From UBA11889 sp002313255 (GTDB lineage Bacteria; Pseudomonadota; Gammaproteobacteria; Pseudomonadales; Azotimanducaceae), in contig CAJWQX010000031.1 in the NCBI GenBank assembly GCA_913045265.1, positions 1 through 43,038 on the forward strand: a stretch of 43,038 bases of DNA. The letters run 5' to 3'. The notes beneath the pieces were generated by a model, which worked only from the letters and a program-made list of their open reading frames with translations, made no database searches and had not been told where the DNA came from. Position 1 is the first letter of the stretch. Each line of letters begins with the position of its first letter. Both the position numbers and the translations under genes were made by a program. Below are positions 17,281-26,129 of the stretch, piece by piece.

Positions 17281-18261
17281 ATGTTCAGAGTTGCGATGCT
17301 TAGTCGTTGGCACGTCCATGCCGACGAGTATGCGAAGGAGTTTGCGAACCATCCGGACACGCACGTTCAAGCGGTATGGGATGAAGATCGGCTGCGCGGA
17401 AAGGCGTGGGCCGACGAGCTTTCGGCGGACTGGTTCGAAGATTTGGATCAGTTGTTGTCCTCCGATTCCATTGATGCCGTGGGCGTCGTCACACCGACCA
17501 ATTTACATCGCGAGGTGATGGTCAAGGCGGCAAAAGCGGGAAAGCACATTTTTACTGAGAAAGTGCTTGCAACCACGAGCTCTGAAGCGAACGAGATAGC
17601 CAAGGCAGTACGCGATAACGGAGTGACCTTCTGCATTTCCTATCCGCGACGAAACTTACCGGAAATTCTGTATGCGAAGCAGGCGGCGGACGAGGGCCTG
17701 TTCGGCAATATCACCACGATGCGCGTTCGCATCAGTCACGACGGTGCGACCAGAGGTTGGTTACCTGAACATTTCTACGACCCCATCGCGTGCGGCGGTG
17801 GTGCGATGATGGATCTCGGCGCGCATGGCATGTACCTCACGCGTTGGTTGCTGGGTAAACCAGCGAGAGTGTCATCGATCTTCAATCACGTCACAGAGCG
17901 CGCCGTAGAAGACAATACTGTCACGCTGATCGAATACGAGAATGGGGCAATAGCCATCAACGAGACGTCGTTTGTGAGTTATGGCGGTCATTTCACGGTA
18001 GAAATCGACGGCACCGAAGGCGGTTATCGGATGCTATCGCCAGGGGAGACACTGATTCGATCTAAACACCTGCAAGAGACGGGGTGGCAACAGGTCCTGG
18101 ATCTTCCGGCGCCAGGGATTTCACCCATTGGTCAGTTCGTACGGGAAGCGCGTGGCGGTGAGTCGGTAGATTTTGGGATGGCCGAGGCCTTGCAGCTGAC
18201 GGAATTAATGGAAGCCGCTTACCGCTCACATCGGGAGGCAAAGACAGTGGCATTGAAGTGA
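17281..18261 (+). CDS. Gfo/Idh/MocA-family oxidoreductase
   Basis: This 326-residue NAD(P)-dependent oxidoreductase has an N-terminal Rossmann domain (about 1-120) that contains DAVGVVTPTNLHREVMVKAA and KHIFTEKVLATT, the family EK motif with Val in place of the usual Pro. The C-terminal alpha/beta domain has GGGAMMDLGAHGMYLTRWLL, whose Asp and His match the usual catalytic region. The N-terminus reads VAMLSRWHVHADEYA, so the classic glycine-rich loop is replaced by a WHxHA form seen in some subfamilies. Members oxidise or reduce sugars, inositols and similar polyols. The TGA stop lies inside the GTG start of the downstream oxygenase, so the two are translationally coupled and probably act on one substrate. 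Confidence 0.87.
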   Translation: MFRVAMLSRWHVHADEYAKEFANHPDTHVQAVWDEDRLRGKAWADELSADWFEDLDQLLSSDSIDAVGVVTPTNLHREVMVKAAKAGKHIFTEKVLATTSSEANEIAKAVRDNGVTFCISYPRRNLPEILYAKQAADEGLFGNITTMRVRISHDGATRGWLPEHFYDPIACGGGAMMDLGAHGMYLTRWLLGKPARVSSIFNHVTERAVEDNTVTLIEYENGAIAINETSFVSYGGHFTVEIDGTEGGYRMLSPGETLIRSKHLQETGWQQVLDLPAPGISPIGQFVREARGGESVDFGMAEALQLTELMEAAYRSHREAKTVALK

Positions 18262-19121
18262 CGTTGACAATACGACCCTCGGGTCAAGAGATAACCGACC
18301 TAGCCCTCTCCAACACGCACCTTGTTGAGGTCGTGGCAGCAGTAGAAGCCGAAGGTTTTTGCGTGCTTCAGCAGGTCGTACCTCACCGCGTCCTCGATGG
18401 ACTGCAAACACGCATGGCTGCGGACACCGTTCAGCTGCTTGAATTTCTTGAGGCCAACGGTGGCAACCCGCGAGCACGGGGGCATTTGCAACAGGGGCCG
18501 CCACCATACCTGGAGTATGTATTTGCCGAGGTCGTGATCAATTCGTTCGCGGTGCAGGTCGCAAAAAAGATGCTTGGCGAACACGCCTTTCTGTCCTTTT
18601 ATAACGGCAACACCAATTGCCCTGGCAGTGAACTTCAGCATGTTCATTTAGATGGTTCACACATATGGCCGCACTGGGAAATTGCGACGCCGACCTGCTC
18701 CCTAGTGATCAACGTTCCCCCAGCGGATTGCACCTTGGACAATGGTGCGATTGAGCTATGGCCAGGTACGCATCGCGTGTCTGGGAAGTACGATGCGGGC
18801 GTTAAAGATTCGCAGCTTGAGGAGCGGCGGAAGGATACGCCTCCGGTACAAGTCACGACCCAGAAGGGCGATCTCCTCATTAGAGATGTTCGTTTATGGC
18901 ATCGGGGTGTTCCCAACGAGTCGAACGGGGCGCGTCAGATGATCGCCATGGTCTACGTGGCGAGTTTCATGAGAAAGTCGCGGAAACTTAAGTTTCAGAC
19001 AGGGTGCGAAGAAGCATTGGAGACCGGCGCCTTCGATGTCAACGCGGAGTACACGAAAGAGTCGATTGACTACCTATTCGGGCCGAGCAAAGCAATGTAC
19101 GAAAGCCAGGCAGCGAACTAG
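18258..19121 (+). CDS. Phytanoyl-CoA dioxygenase (PhyH) family protein
   Basis: This is a second, unrelated-in-detail PhyH-like oxygenase of 287 residues. The Fe(II) ligands are H130-L-D132 (LQHVHLDGSH) and H215 (RLWHRGVPN), and R226 (GARQMIAMVY) is the 2-oxoglutarate anchor. The GTG start overlaps the stop of the upstream oxidoreductase gene by four bases, so the pair forms an operon. A hydroxylation followed by oxidation of the new alcohol, or the reverse, would explain the pairing, but that is inference. The C-terminus (DVNAEYTKESIDYLFGPS) has no added domain. Confidence 0.87.
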   Translation: MTLTIRPSGQEITDLALSNTHLVEVVAAVEAEGFCVLQQVVPHRVLDGLQTRMAADTVQLLEFLEANGGNPRARGHLQQGPPPYLEYVFAEVVINSFAVQVAKKMLGEHAFLSFYNGNTNCPGSELQHVHLDGSHIWPHWEIATPTCSLVINVPPADCTLDNGAIELWPGTHRVSGKYDAGVKDSQLEERRKDTPPVQVTTQKGDLLIRDVRLWHRGVPNESNGARQMIAMVYVASFMRKSRKLKFQTGCEEALETGAFDVNAEYTKESIDYLFGPSKAMYESQAAN

Positions 19122-19138
19122 AGCACTCGTTGGTGCTC
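19121..19138 (+). terminator. Hairpin at the end of the oxidoreductase/oxygenase operon
   Basis: GAGCAC and GTGCTC form a perfect 6-bp stem with a 6-nt loop, starting at the last base of the stop codon. No T-run follows, so if it works it would be a pause or Rho-linked site rather than a classic intrinsic terminator. Confidence 0.3.
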
Positions 19139-19390
19139 TGCTGCAGTCCCTGCAGCGCGCATCTTGGCCTGTTGTAATAGCGGTGATTCTGGGCGCTCAA
19201 CACGTTGGGTTCGCTATTCTGGTTGCGGGGTTATGGCTAAGTCTCGCTGGGTCGACTTGGTCGGATTTAACGTCGTTGGGTCCGGCGGCCGGTTAATGGA
19301 TAAACGACGAGCTTTGACGCTCCTTCGAACTACGCGTAGCTTCGGTCAATAGCCCGCAACAAGTGCGGGAGAAATATCGGAACTCATTCC

Positions 19391-22027
19391 ATGCTTGTTC
19401 ATTTTTCTACTGACGAACTAGCTAGTATTTCAAAGGTGGGAGGCAAAGCCGCTTCCCTGATCCGTCTGCAGCAAGGCGGTGCCAACGTGCCGGCCGGATT
19501 TGTGCTGACAAGCGAATATTTCGCGTCCTGGTTGGATCGCGTCGAAGCCTGCGAGGCGTGGCGGGAGGCACTTTCAATTCTCACTGAGACCGGCGTCCGA
19601 CAACCGGATTTGGCAACGCGCACGCGACTCGCCGATGTCTGTGACCGGGTCAAGGACATTGCCGGAGGGTTCGACTTTACCGCAGAACAACGCTCGCTCC
19701 TGGGAACCGTCGAAACGCTCGGGAACGGCCCCTATGCAGTGCGCTCTTCGTCACCCGAAGAAGATCTAGCCAGCGCGTCATTCGCTGGTCAATACGAAAC
19801 CGTACTGAACGTAGATACTGCCGACATCGAACAAGCCATCCGAAGCTGCTTCGCATCCTGTCTTGACAGCCGTGTACTGTTATATAAGAAGGAGATGAAG
19901 TTCGAGCGCATGGTGCCCACGATCGCGGTGGTAGTGCAGCAGCAGGTGCCGAGCGAATCTTCTGGGGTCGTGTTCTCCCTGAATCCGCTCACCAACGACT
20001 ACGATGAGATCCTCATCAACGCTAGTTGGGGACTTGGCGAGGCGCTGGTCAGTGGCGATATCACACCGGATTCAGTTGTGGTGAGCAAGGTGACCGGGGA
20101 CATCGTTGAGCACCGCATCGGCAACAAAGGCGGAGACCGTGCCGAAGAGGCTTGTCTCGACCAGGTGCAGATCGGCGAGCTGTCCGCGGAAGTGAAGAGG
20201 ATAGAAGAACTTTTTGACACGCCGGTGGATGTCGAATGGGCCTTTTCCGGCGGGCGCCTGCATGTCTTACAAGCACGACCCATTACCGCCTATGTGCCGA
20301 TGGCGCCGGAATTGTTGACCGAGCCAGGTGCGCCTCGTCGTCTTTACATCGATGGCTACCTGACCGACGGCATCACCATGAGCGGACCTGTTTCGCCCAT
20401 GGGCAGTGAATTGGTGGCACATCTCGTGCAGTACATGCTTGCCTGGGCTGTCGGACCGGTAGAGAAGCTACGTCTCGACGATTACGGCTATCGTTTTGCC
20501 GGAGGGAGGATGTACATCGATCTCTCTGCTTATCTGCATGTGATGGGAAAAGGGAAGGTGTTGGCCAAGCAGGCGGAATCGATGGATCCCACCATCGCGG
20601 CTATCTTGACGTCGCCAGAGCTCGAGCAGTATCGCGCACCGACAGTTCCCAAGCACATGCGCCGCCTTGCACTTTTTCTTCCCTTGCCAAGGATCCTCTG
20701 GCGCATACGACGGGCCGTCCAAGTGGTCGTTCGGGCTATCCGTAAGCCGCAGATCTTCCAGGCTGAGTACAGCCAGATTCTGGCCGATTTCGAAGAACAT
20801 GTGCGGCGCCCCATCGACTTTGATCAGCCGCTGGTGGAGGCCATCGGTGAAGACATGATGCACGTCGGGACCGTGACCATGGATTCATCCTATCCGGCTT
20901 TTATGGTGTTCTACATCGCCACCTTTCGTATCAAGGCACTGATCGATGACACCAGCGAAGAACAGGTCGCGTTGCTGGATGCGTTGCTCACTGGGTACGA
21001 GGATGACATGGTGGTCAACATGGGCCATGCGTTGTTCGATATGGCGCAGCTCCTGCCCACCGACGCATTTGATGACTTGCAGCAACTGGTAAGTGCGCTG
21101 CAGGCTCGCTCGTTACCTGAAGAGTTTCTCGCCGAGTGGGATGCATTCGTCTTCGATTATGGCCATCGAGGACCGTTGGAAATGGACTTGCTGAATCCTC
21201 GTTATGGGGATTCGCCCCAGCTGATTCTGAGGCAAATCGCGACCCTAGCTCGGTCCGGAGGCACCTTCAATCCCCACGACATGCAGGCCAAACAAGTGAA
21301 AGGCAGGGAGGAGGCCTATCAGAAATTGCTCGAGTTACTACCTGCTCGTAAGGGGAAGAAGCTGAGAAAGCTGTACACCGACATCCAGACGTATAACGGC
21401 ACCAGAGAGTATTTCAAGCACCACCTCACTGAGCTCTATCACCGTTTTCGTAAGCACACCATGCGGCGGGCAGATCAATTTGTCGTGGACGGTCGGCTTG
21501 ACCAGCCAGATGAAATCTTTCAGTTATCTTTTGAGGACGTCGATCGGGCATATGCTGATGCGCACGTGGATATCCGGACATTGGTGGCAGAGAAAGGCGC
21601 CCTTTTTGTCAAACAATGTGCCCAGGTGCGACATTTCCCGCTTGCCATCGATTCTCGTGGTCGACTGTTTAGGCCGCAGGTGTCCGCGACGGATGAGCCC
21701 GACGGCACGATCGTCGGTGTGGCGGTGTCTGCGGGCATGGCCACCGGCCCTATCAAAGTACTCAACGATCCATTCGAAAAAGAGGTAGAACCGGGCGATA
21801 TTCTGGTCGCGGTTACCACCGACCCGGGATGGACACCGCTTTTCATCAACGCAGCCGCTGTAATCCTCGAAATCGGTGGCGAGCTTCAGCATGGTGCGCT
21901 GGTCGCAAGGGAATATGGAAAGCCTTGCGTGAGTGGTATTGCCGACGTAACCCATCAGTTCGAGGACGGCCAGATCGTCGAGGTGGATGGCAATACTGGG
22001 CGTGTGAGGATAGTCGATGACGTCTGA
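19391..22027 (+). CDS. PEP-synthase/rifampin-phosphotransferase-like PEP-utilising enzyme
   Basis: This 878-residue protein has the three-part plan of these enzymes. An ATP-grasp nucleotide domain (about 1-310) contains GGKAASLIRLQQGGANVPAGF, VRSSSPEEDLASASFAGQYE and EWAFSGGRLHVLQARPI. A middle domain (about 330-760) matches the rifampin-phosphotransferase substrate domain rather than PEP synthase. A C-terminal swivelling phosphohistidine domain follows, with GGELQHGALVAREYGKPCV and the phospho-acceptor histidine at about H834. The residue before that histidine is Gln rather than the usual Ser/Thr. The enzyme should move a phosphate from ATP to a small acceptor through His834. The acceptor is unknown; rifampin is not implied. 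Confidence 0.85.
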   Translation: MLVHFSTDELASISKVGGKAASLIRLQQGGANVPAGFVLTSEYFASWLDRVEACEAWREALSILTETGVRQPDLATRTRLADVCDRVKDIAGGFDFTAEQRSLLGTVETLGNGPYAVRSSSPEEDLASASFAGQYETVLNVDTADIEQAIRSCFASCLDSRVLLYKKEMKFERMVPTIAVVVQQQVPSESSGVVFSLNPLTNDYDEILINASWGLGEALVSGDITPDSVVVSKVTGDIVEHRIGNKGGDRAEEACLDQVQIGELSAEVKRIEELFDTPVDVEWAFSGGRLHVLQARPITAYVPMAPELLTEPGAPRRLYIDGYLTDGITMSGPVSPMGSELVAHLVQYMLAWAVGPVEKLRLDDYGYRFAGGRMYIDLSAYLHVMGKGKVLAKQAESMDPTIAAILTSPELEQYRAPTVPKHMRRLALFLPLPRILWRIRRAVQVVVRAIRKPQIFQAEYSQILADFEEHVRRPIDFDQPLVEAIGEDMMHVGTVTMDSSYPAFMVFYIATFRIKALIDDTSEEQVALLDALLTGYEDDMVVNMGHALFDMAQLLPTDAFDDLQQLVSALQARSLPEEFLAEWDAFVFDYGHRGPLEMDLLNPRYGDSPQLILRQIATLARSGGTFNPHDMQAKQVKGREEAYQKLLELLPARKGKKLRKLYTDIQTYNGTREYFKHHLTELYHRFRKHTMRRADQFVVDGRLDQPDEIFQLSFEDVDRAYADAHVDIRTLVAEKGALFVKQCAQVRHFPLAIDSRGRLFRPQVSATDEPDGTIVGVAVSAGMATGPIKVLNDPFEKEVEPGDILVAVTTDPGWTPLFINAAAVILEIGGELQHGALVAREYGKPCVSGIADVTHQFEDGQIVEVDGNTGRVRIVDDV

Positions 22028-22192
22028 CGCACTGCCCGTGGCTGTTAATCTTTCGTAAATTTTCTCGAGCACCGTCATACACGCGTCGGCGCAACGCTGC
22101 AGTAGAAGTTGGCAAGAGCATATCGGTGTAGTGACAGCCTGAACCACCGAGATCTGCTATCTTCGGCGGGCGAATCATCTGGAGGGTGGACC

Positions 22193-23380
22193 TTGGCATC
22201 AGCACAAGACCTGGACGCGTTTCGGGAAGAAGCCCGTTCATGGCTCAATGAGAACTTCCCGGACAAACTAGCCAATAAGAGACCCCCGGGCATTGCCGGC
22301 TTCGGCTCTAAGCTGACGGGCGACTGGAAAGTCTGGCAGGACCGCGTAGGTCAGAAAGGCTGGTCGGCGCCTACCTGGCCTGCTGAATATGGTGGCGGTG
22401 GGTTGACACCGGATCAAGCCGCGGTCGTCCAGCAGGAGATGCGGGCCTTGGGCGCGGTCAGTCCCATCGGCGGTTTCGGCACCATGATGTGGGGGCCAAC
22501 ACTTCTCGACGTCGGGACGGATGAGCAGAAGCAGCGTTATCTTCCTCCCATCATCCGTGGTGAAATTCACTGGTGCCAGGGATATTCGGAGCCAGGAGCT
22601 GGATCGGACCTGGCCAATCTGCAGAGCTTCGCCGAAGACAGGGGCGATCACTTTGTTCTCAACGGATCAAAGATCTGGACCTCCGGGGCGCTGGAGGCCG
22701 ACTGGATGTATGGTGTCTTCCGGACCGATCGCGATAACAAGTACGAGGGCATCAGTTTCCTTACCCTGGACATGAAATCCCCGGGGGTGGAGGTGAAACC
22801 GATCACCTTGATCTCAGGCGATTCGTCCTTCAATGAAGTGTTTTTTACCGATGTGGTTGTTCCCAAGGAAAACCTCATTGGTGAGAAGAACCTCGGTTGG
22901 AATATTGGCAAACGACTGCTTTTGCACGAACGGCAGGGCATCGCTGGCAGCGGCGGCGGCGCCAGCGTCGCTGGTGGATCTTATGACCTGGAACGGGTGG
23001 CTCAAGATTACATCGGACTTGAGGATGGCAAGCTGGCCGATGGCGCCCTGCGCGAGCGCATCGCTAGCCAGAAAATGTTTGCCCATGCGTACGCCCTCAC
23101 CGGGCGTAGGTTTGGCGAGGAAGCGGCGGTGCACGGGCCATCGCCCGCTGTCGGCATTTTGAAAGTCGCCTGGGCTCGGGACAATCAGAACCGGCAAGAA
23201 CTCGTGGTGGAGATGCTCGGCAATCAGGGTCTCGGCTGGGAGGGGGAGGAGTTCACCCCGGAGGAACTGCGGAATGTCCGTACCTGGCTCCGGTCCAAGG
23301 CGAATTCCATCGAAGGCGGAACCACAGAGGTCAATCTGAACTTGGTCGCGAAGCGCGTACTGGGTTTGAAGGGGTATTGA
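22193..23380 (+). CDS. Acyl-CoA dehydrogenase, first of a tandem pair
   Basis: This 395-residue FAD-dependent acyl-CoA dehydrogenase covers the full family. It has an N-terminal helical domain with FREEARSWLNENFPD, the middle barrel with GYSEPGAGSDLANLQ and KIWTSGALEADW, and a C-terminal helical domain ending in IEGGTTEVNLNLVAKRVLG. The open frame starts further upstream, but GGAGG at 22181-22185 sits seven bases before a TTG at 22193, and that start (MASAQDLDAF) matches the family's normal beginning. It is followed after 3 nt by a shorter relative, so the two are probably made together as a heteromeric enzyme, as in the ChsE1/ChsE2-type pairs known from steroid side-chain breakdown. Confidence 0.9.
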   Translation: MASAQDLDAFREEARSWLNENFPDKLANKRPPGIAGFGSKLTGDWKVWQDRVGQKGWSAPTWPAEYGGGGLTPDQAAVVQQEMRALGAVSPIGGFGTMMWGPTLLDVGTDEQKQRYLPPIIRGEIHWCQGYSEPGAGSDLANLQSFAEDRGDHFVLNGSKIWTSGALEADWMYGVFRTDRDNKYEGISFLTLDMKSPGVEVKPITLISGDSSFNEVFFTDVVVPKENLIGEKNLGWNIGKRLLLHERQGIAGSGGGASVAGGSYDLERVAQDYIGLEDGKLADGALRERIASQKMFAHAYALTGRRFGEEAAVHGPSPAVGILKVAWARDNQNRQELVVEMLGNQGLGWEGEEFTPEELRNVRTWLRSKANSIEGGTTEVNLNLVAKRVLGLKGY

Positions 23381-23383
23381 GAG

Positions 23384-24520
23384 ATGGCTGTACTCACTGA
23401 AGAGCAATCCATGCTGAAGGACCAGGCCCAGGCCTGGGCCAGAGACGAATCGCCTGTGGAGAAATTCCGCCAAGTGCGGGACAGCGGCCCACCGAAACGT
23501 TTCGATGACGCCATATGGTCGGATATTTCCGCCATGGGTTGGGCCGGAATTCTCGTTCCGGAGGAACTGGGCGGTTCAGGTTTGGACTACGCCACGTTCG
23601 GGGTGGTTCTTGAGGAGACAGGTCGGCAGCTGGTGGCATCCCCCCTGTTCGCGTCCGGACTGGTTGGCGCGTCCGCGCTGATGCTCGGCGGTTCAGATGC
23701 TCAGAAGAAGAACTGGCTACCTGACATTGCGGCGGGTAAACGTATTCTGACTCTGGCAGTGGATGAAGGTCCTCACCATGGTCCGGAGCAGACCGCTCTC
23801 TCAGCGCAAGGAGCGGGCGATGGCTACACATTGAGCGGCCAGAAAGTTCTCGTCTTTGAGGGTGTGAGCGCCGACGGTCTCGTTGTCGCCGCGCGAACCA
23901 GCGGTAGCCCGGGAGATACCTCAGGTATTACTTTGTTCCTGCTGCCGAAGGATACAAACGGCATTGAGGTGACTCCGCTCAAGACCGCGGACAGCAGGGG
24001 ATACGCCAACGTCGCGTTCAACTCGGTAAGCGCCACTGCTGATTGTGTGCTGGGCGAAGTTGGAGAAGGCTTTACGCTTCTCGAAGGAATCCTCGACCGC
24101 GCCCGTGCTGGTCTAGCAGCGGAGATGCTAGGCATTGGCGCCGAGGCATTCGACCGGACCCTGGAGTACCTGAAGACTCGGGAACAGTTCGGCCAGGTCA
24201 TCGGCTCCTTCCAGAGCCTTGGCCACCGAGCGGCCGAACGCTTCATGCAGAAGGAGTTTGCCCGCTCCTGCGTTGAAGCGGCGCTTCGGGCCATCGACGC
24301 GGGGAGTGAAGACGTTCCGATTCTCTGTTCGCTGGCTAAATGTCAGGCTGGGGAGTTTCTCCACGACATGTCCAACGACATGATTCAGATGCACGGTGGG
24401 ATCGGCATGACGGATGAGTTCGATGCGGGATTCTTTCTGAAACGGGCGCGGGCGGTGGAAGCCGCTTTTGGCGGTCAGTCGTTTCATCGGCGTCGATACA
24501 TCTCTCACTTCGGGATCTAG
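23384..24520 (+). CDS. Acyl-CoA dehydrogenase, second of a tandem pair
   Basis: This 378-residue acyl-CoA dehydrogenase has the N-terminal AWARDESPVEKFRQV, a middle domain with LSGQKVLVFEGVSADG and a C-terminal QMHGGIGMTDEFDAGFFL. The usual C-terminal stretch that holds the catalytic base (EGT or GGTSE-type) reads AAFGGQSFHRRRY here, so it may lack its own base. That fits a non-catalytic or half-site subunit that works with the partner encoded 3 nt upstream. The substrate is not visible; the pair arrangement suggests bulky acyl-CoA chains. No CoA ligase is next to it. Confidence 0.88.
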   Translation: MAVLTEEQSMLKDQAQAWARDESPVEKFRQVRDSGPPKRFDDAIWSDISAMGWAGILVPEELGGSGLDYATFGVVLEETGRQLVASPLFASGLVGASALMLGGSDAQKKNWLPDIAAGKRILTLAVDEGPHHGPEQTALSAQGAGDGYTLSGQKVLVFEGVSADGLVVAARTSGSPGDTSGITLFLLPKDTNGIEVTPLKTADSRGYANVAFNSVSATADCVLGEVGEGFTLLEGILDRARAGLAAEMLGIGAEAFDRTLEYLKTREQFGQVIGSFQSLGHRAAERFMQKEFARSCVEAALRAIDAGSEDVPILCSLAKCQAGEFLHDMSNDMIQMHGGIGMTDEFDAGFFLKRARAVEAAFGGQSFHRRRYISHFGI

Positions 24521-24574
24521 CCGTCTTGGTTTGATGCACTGGGCTCGGTAATCAACGGTTGTCGTCTGGCCACC

Positions 24575-24673
24575 ATGGTCGGATTCGTTTTATTGCTAGT
24601 GGGTTGTGCGAGCGCTAAAGTCCTGGACGAGCCTACGCTGCTTCCACAAACGAGTCCGTTGGTATGGCGTTGA
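24575..24673 (+). CDS. Candidate small lipoprotein (32 residues)
   Basis: A short frame from ATG 24575 to TGA 24671-24673 encodes a peptide whose N-terminus is MVGFVLLLVGCASAKVLDEP. Hydrophobic residues 3-9 followed by LVGC make a lipobox-like site, so a 32-residue lipoprotein is possible. No clear ribosome site is seen, and the same frame reads through from the acyl-CoA dehydrogenase stop. Alternatively it is a decayed fragment. Confidence 0.25.
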   Translation: MVGFVLLLVGCASAKVLDEPTLLPQTSPLVWR

Positions 24674-24722
24674 TGACTATCAATTTCTGATTTCGAAAAG
24701 CAACCAACAAGGCGAACGCAGG
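24673..24722 (+). repeat. Split copy of a segment found in the TauD-like gene's 3' end
   Basis: ATGACTATCAA (24673-24683) and CAAGGCGAACGCAGG (24708-24722) both occur again, joined without a gap, at 25533-25555 inside the TauD-like gene. In the upstream copy they are separated by 27 nt, which keeps the reading frame (DDYQ ... QGERR). This suggests a relic of a related gene's C-terminus or a local duplication. The right end of the repeat also forms part of the ribosome site of the downstream gene. Confidence 0.5.
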
Positions 24723-24733
24723 AGTCACGCACC

Positions 24734-25597
24734 ATGGCGCAACACCAACAAATTCACGTCGGTCCCGTCCCCGGCGCGCTGGGCGCAGAGATATCGGGCG
24801 TCGACCTTCGAGCTCCGATCGGAGACGACTTGGTCGAGGAGATCCGCTCGGCTTTCCTCGCCAACCATGTCCTGTTTTTTCGCGACCAGGAACTCGATCC
24901 AGAGACCCACGCCAAGGTCGGTTCTCTCTTCGGCGAACTCGAAGACTATCCTTTCGTCGAGCCGCTACCTGGTCATCCCAAAGTGATTCCCGTGATCAAA
25001 GAGCCCGACGAAACCGGCAATTTCGGCGGCGGCTGGCACACCGACCTGATCTATCGTCCGCAACCATCGATGGCGACCATGCTCTATGCGGTTGAGGTAC
25101 CCAGTCGTGGCGGCGACACCCTGTTCGCCGATGGAGTGCTCGCCTTTCGGGCGCTCTCCGCTCGCATGCAGGATCTGCTTGCGACGTTGCGCGTCGAGTA
25201 CAACGTTCGACACCTGGCCCGTACCATGATCCAGCGCGGCAACGGCGCATCAACGGGCAACCGCTCGATGCCATCGCGAGCAGACAAGGAGTTGTTGGAT
25301 ACGTCGCCGGCCCATCCGCTGGTACGCACGCACCCGGAAACCGGCGAACGTGCACTGTATTTCAGTCGGGAACACACGATCAATTTCGAAGGCATGTCGC
25401 CAAGAGAAAGCACGTCGCTACTGGACTGGCTCGAAAGCCACATGACGCAGCCGGTCTTCACGACGCGTTTTCATTGGCGTAAAGGTTCAATGGCGTTCTG
25501 GGACAACCGCTGCGTCAGTCATTACGCGCTCAATGACTATCAAGGCGAACGCAGGCACATGCACCGTCTGACTATCGCTGGCGACGCCCCTCGATAA
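24734..25597 (+). CDS. TauD/TfdA-family Fe(II)/2-oxoglutarate dioxygenase
   Basis: This 287-residue dioxygenase has Fe(II) ligands H102-T-D104 (GGWHTDLIYRP) and H263 (DNRCVSHYALND), with R278 (HMHRLTI) as the 2-oxoglutarate-binding residue. The family start PVPGALGAEISGVDL and VLFFRDQELDPETHA are present. Known members oxidise taurine, alkyl sulfates, 2,4-D and other small acids; the substrate here is unknown. AGGAG lies nine bases before the ATG. It is not closely coupled to the acyl-CoA dehydrogenases (213-nt gap) and is convergent with the SnoaL-like gene at 25671. Confidence 0.92.
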   Translation: MAQHQQIHVGPVPGALGAEISGVDLRAPIGDDLVEEIRSAFLANHVLFFRDQELDPETHAKVGSLFGELEDYPFVEPLPGHPKVIPVIKEPDETGNFGGGWHTDLIYRPQPSMATMLYAVEVPSRGGDTLFADGVLAFRALSARMQDLLATLRVEYNVRHLARTMIQRGNGASTGNRSMPSRADKELLDTSPAHPLVRTHPETGERALYFSREHTINFEGMSPRESTSLLDWLESHMTQPVFTTRFHWRKGSMAFWDNRCVSHYALNDYQGERRHMHRLTIAGDAPR

Positions 25598-25670
25598 TCA
25601 CGTCGACTTGGCTGGCTTGCGAACTCCTACGCCCGCGCCAACCCCCCTTGATCCTCTCTCAGAGTGGTAA

Positions 25671-26081
25671 CTAATTTACTTTTGGGTCCGCATCGCTATA
25701 TAAAATCGTATAGCGACGCTCTGCGAACAGCCATTCGCCAGATGCTCTGGTGTACTGGTCCTTGTAACAACCGATGTTTAAGACGCCGGCACCTTCGCTG
25801 AATTTCATGTGCTCGTTGAGATACCAAGTTCCAGTTGCAAGGTCGCCGTTGACATGTACTACACCGTGGTGAACGAGTTGCACCACGAATGGAAGTGACT
25901 TCATCGCTCTTGCCCAAAGATCGACGATCGACTCTCGACCGTGAGTTTCCGGCTGGGTCGGTAGCTGCCACACTGCTTTCTCGGCCCAAGTCGCCGCCCA
26001 CGCTTTCTCGTCGCGGCGATTAACCGCATCGGCATAACGCGCGACAAGCTTGTGGATCAGGAATTCGTCTTCAGTGGACAA
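25671..26081 (-). CDS. SnoaL/NTF2-like protein
   Basis: This 136-residue protein has the typical cone-shaped NTF2/SnoaL-like fold. The N-terminal helices are EFLIHKLVARYADAVNRRDEKAW, followed by the WQLP strand, a GRESIVDLWARAMKS segment and the late strands WYLNEHMKFSEG and YTRASGEWLFAERRYT. The TTG start follows AAGAGGT. Members act as small isomerases, hydrolases or binding proteins in degradation of aromatic and polyketide-like compounds. It is the last gene of the minus-strand P450 unit, 48 nt after the ABM monooxygenase, so it probably processes an intermediate of the same route. Confidence 0.8.
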   Translation of the reverse strand: MSTEDEFLIHKLVARYADAVNRRDEKAWAATWAEKAVWQLPTQPETHGRESIVDLWARAMKSLPFVVQLVHHGVVHVNGDLATGTWYLNEHMKFSEGAGVLNIGCYKDQYTRASGEWLFAERRYTILYSDADPKVN

Positions 26082-26129
26082 GCTGTACCTCTTAATAGCA
26101 ATCGATTTATATGGGACGGATGCATCTCG

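Noticed and set aside
22814..23473. 219-codon minus-strand frame
   Set aside because: Antisense to the acyl-CoA dehydrogenase pair, with no family resemblance.
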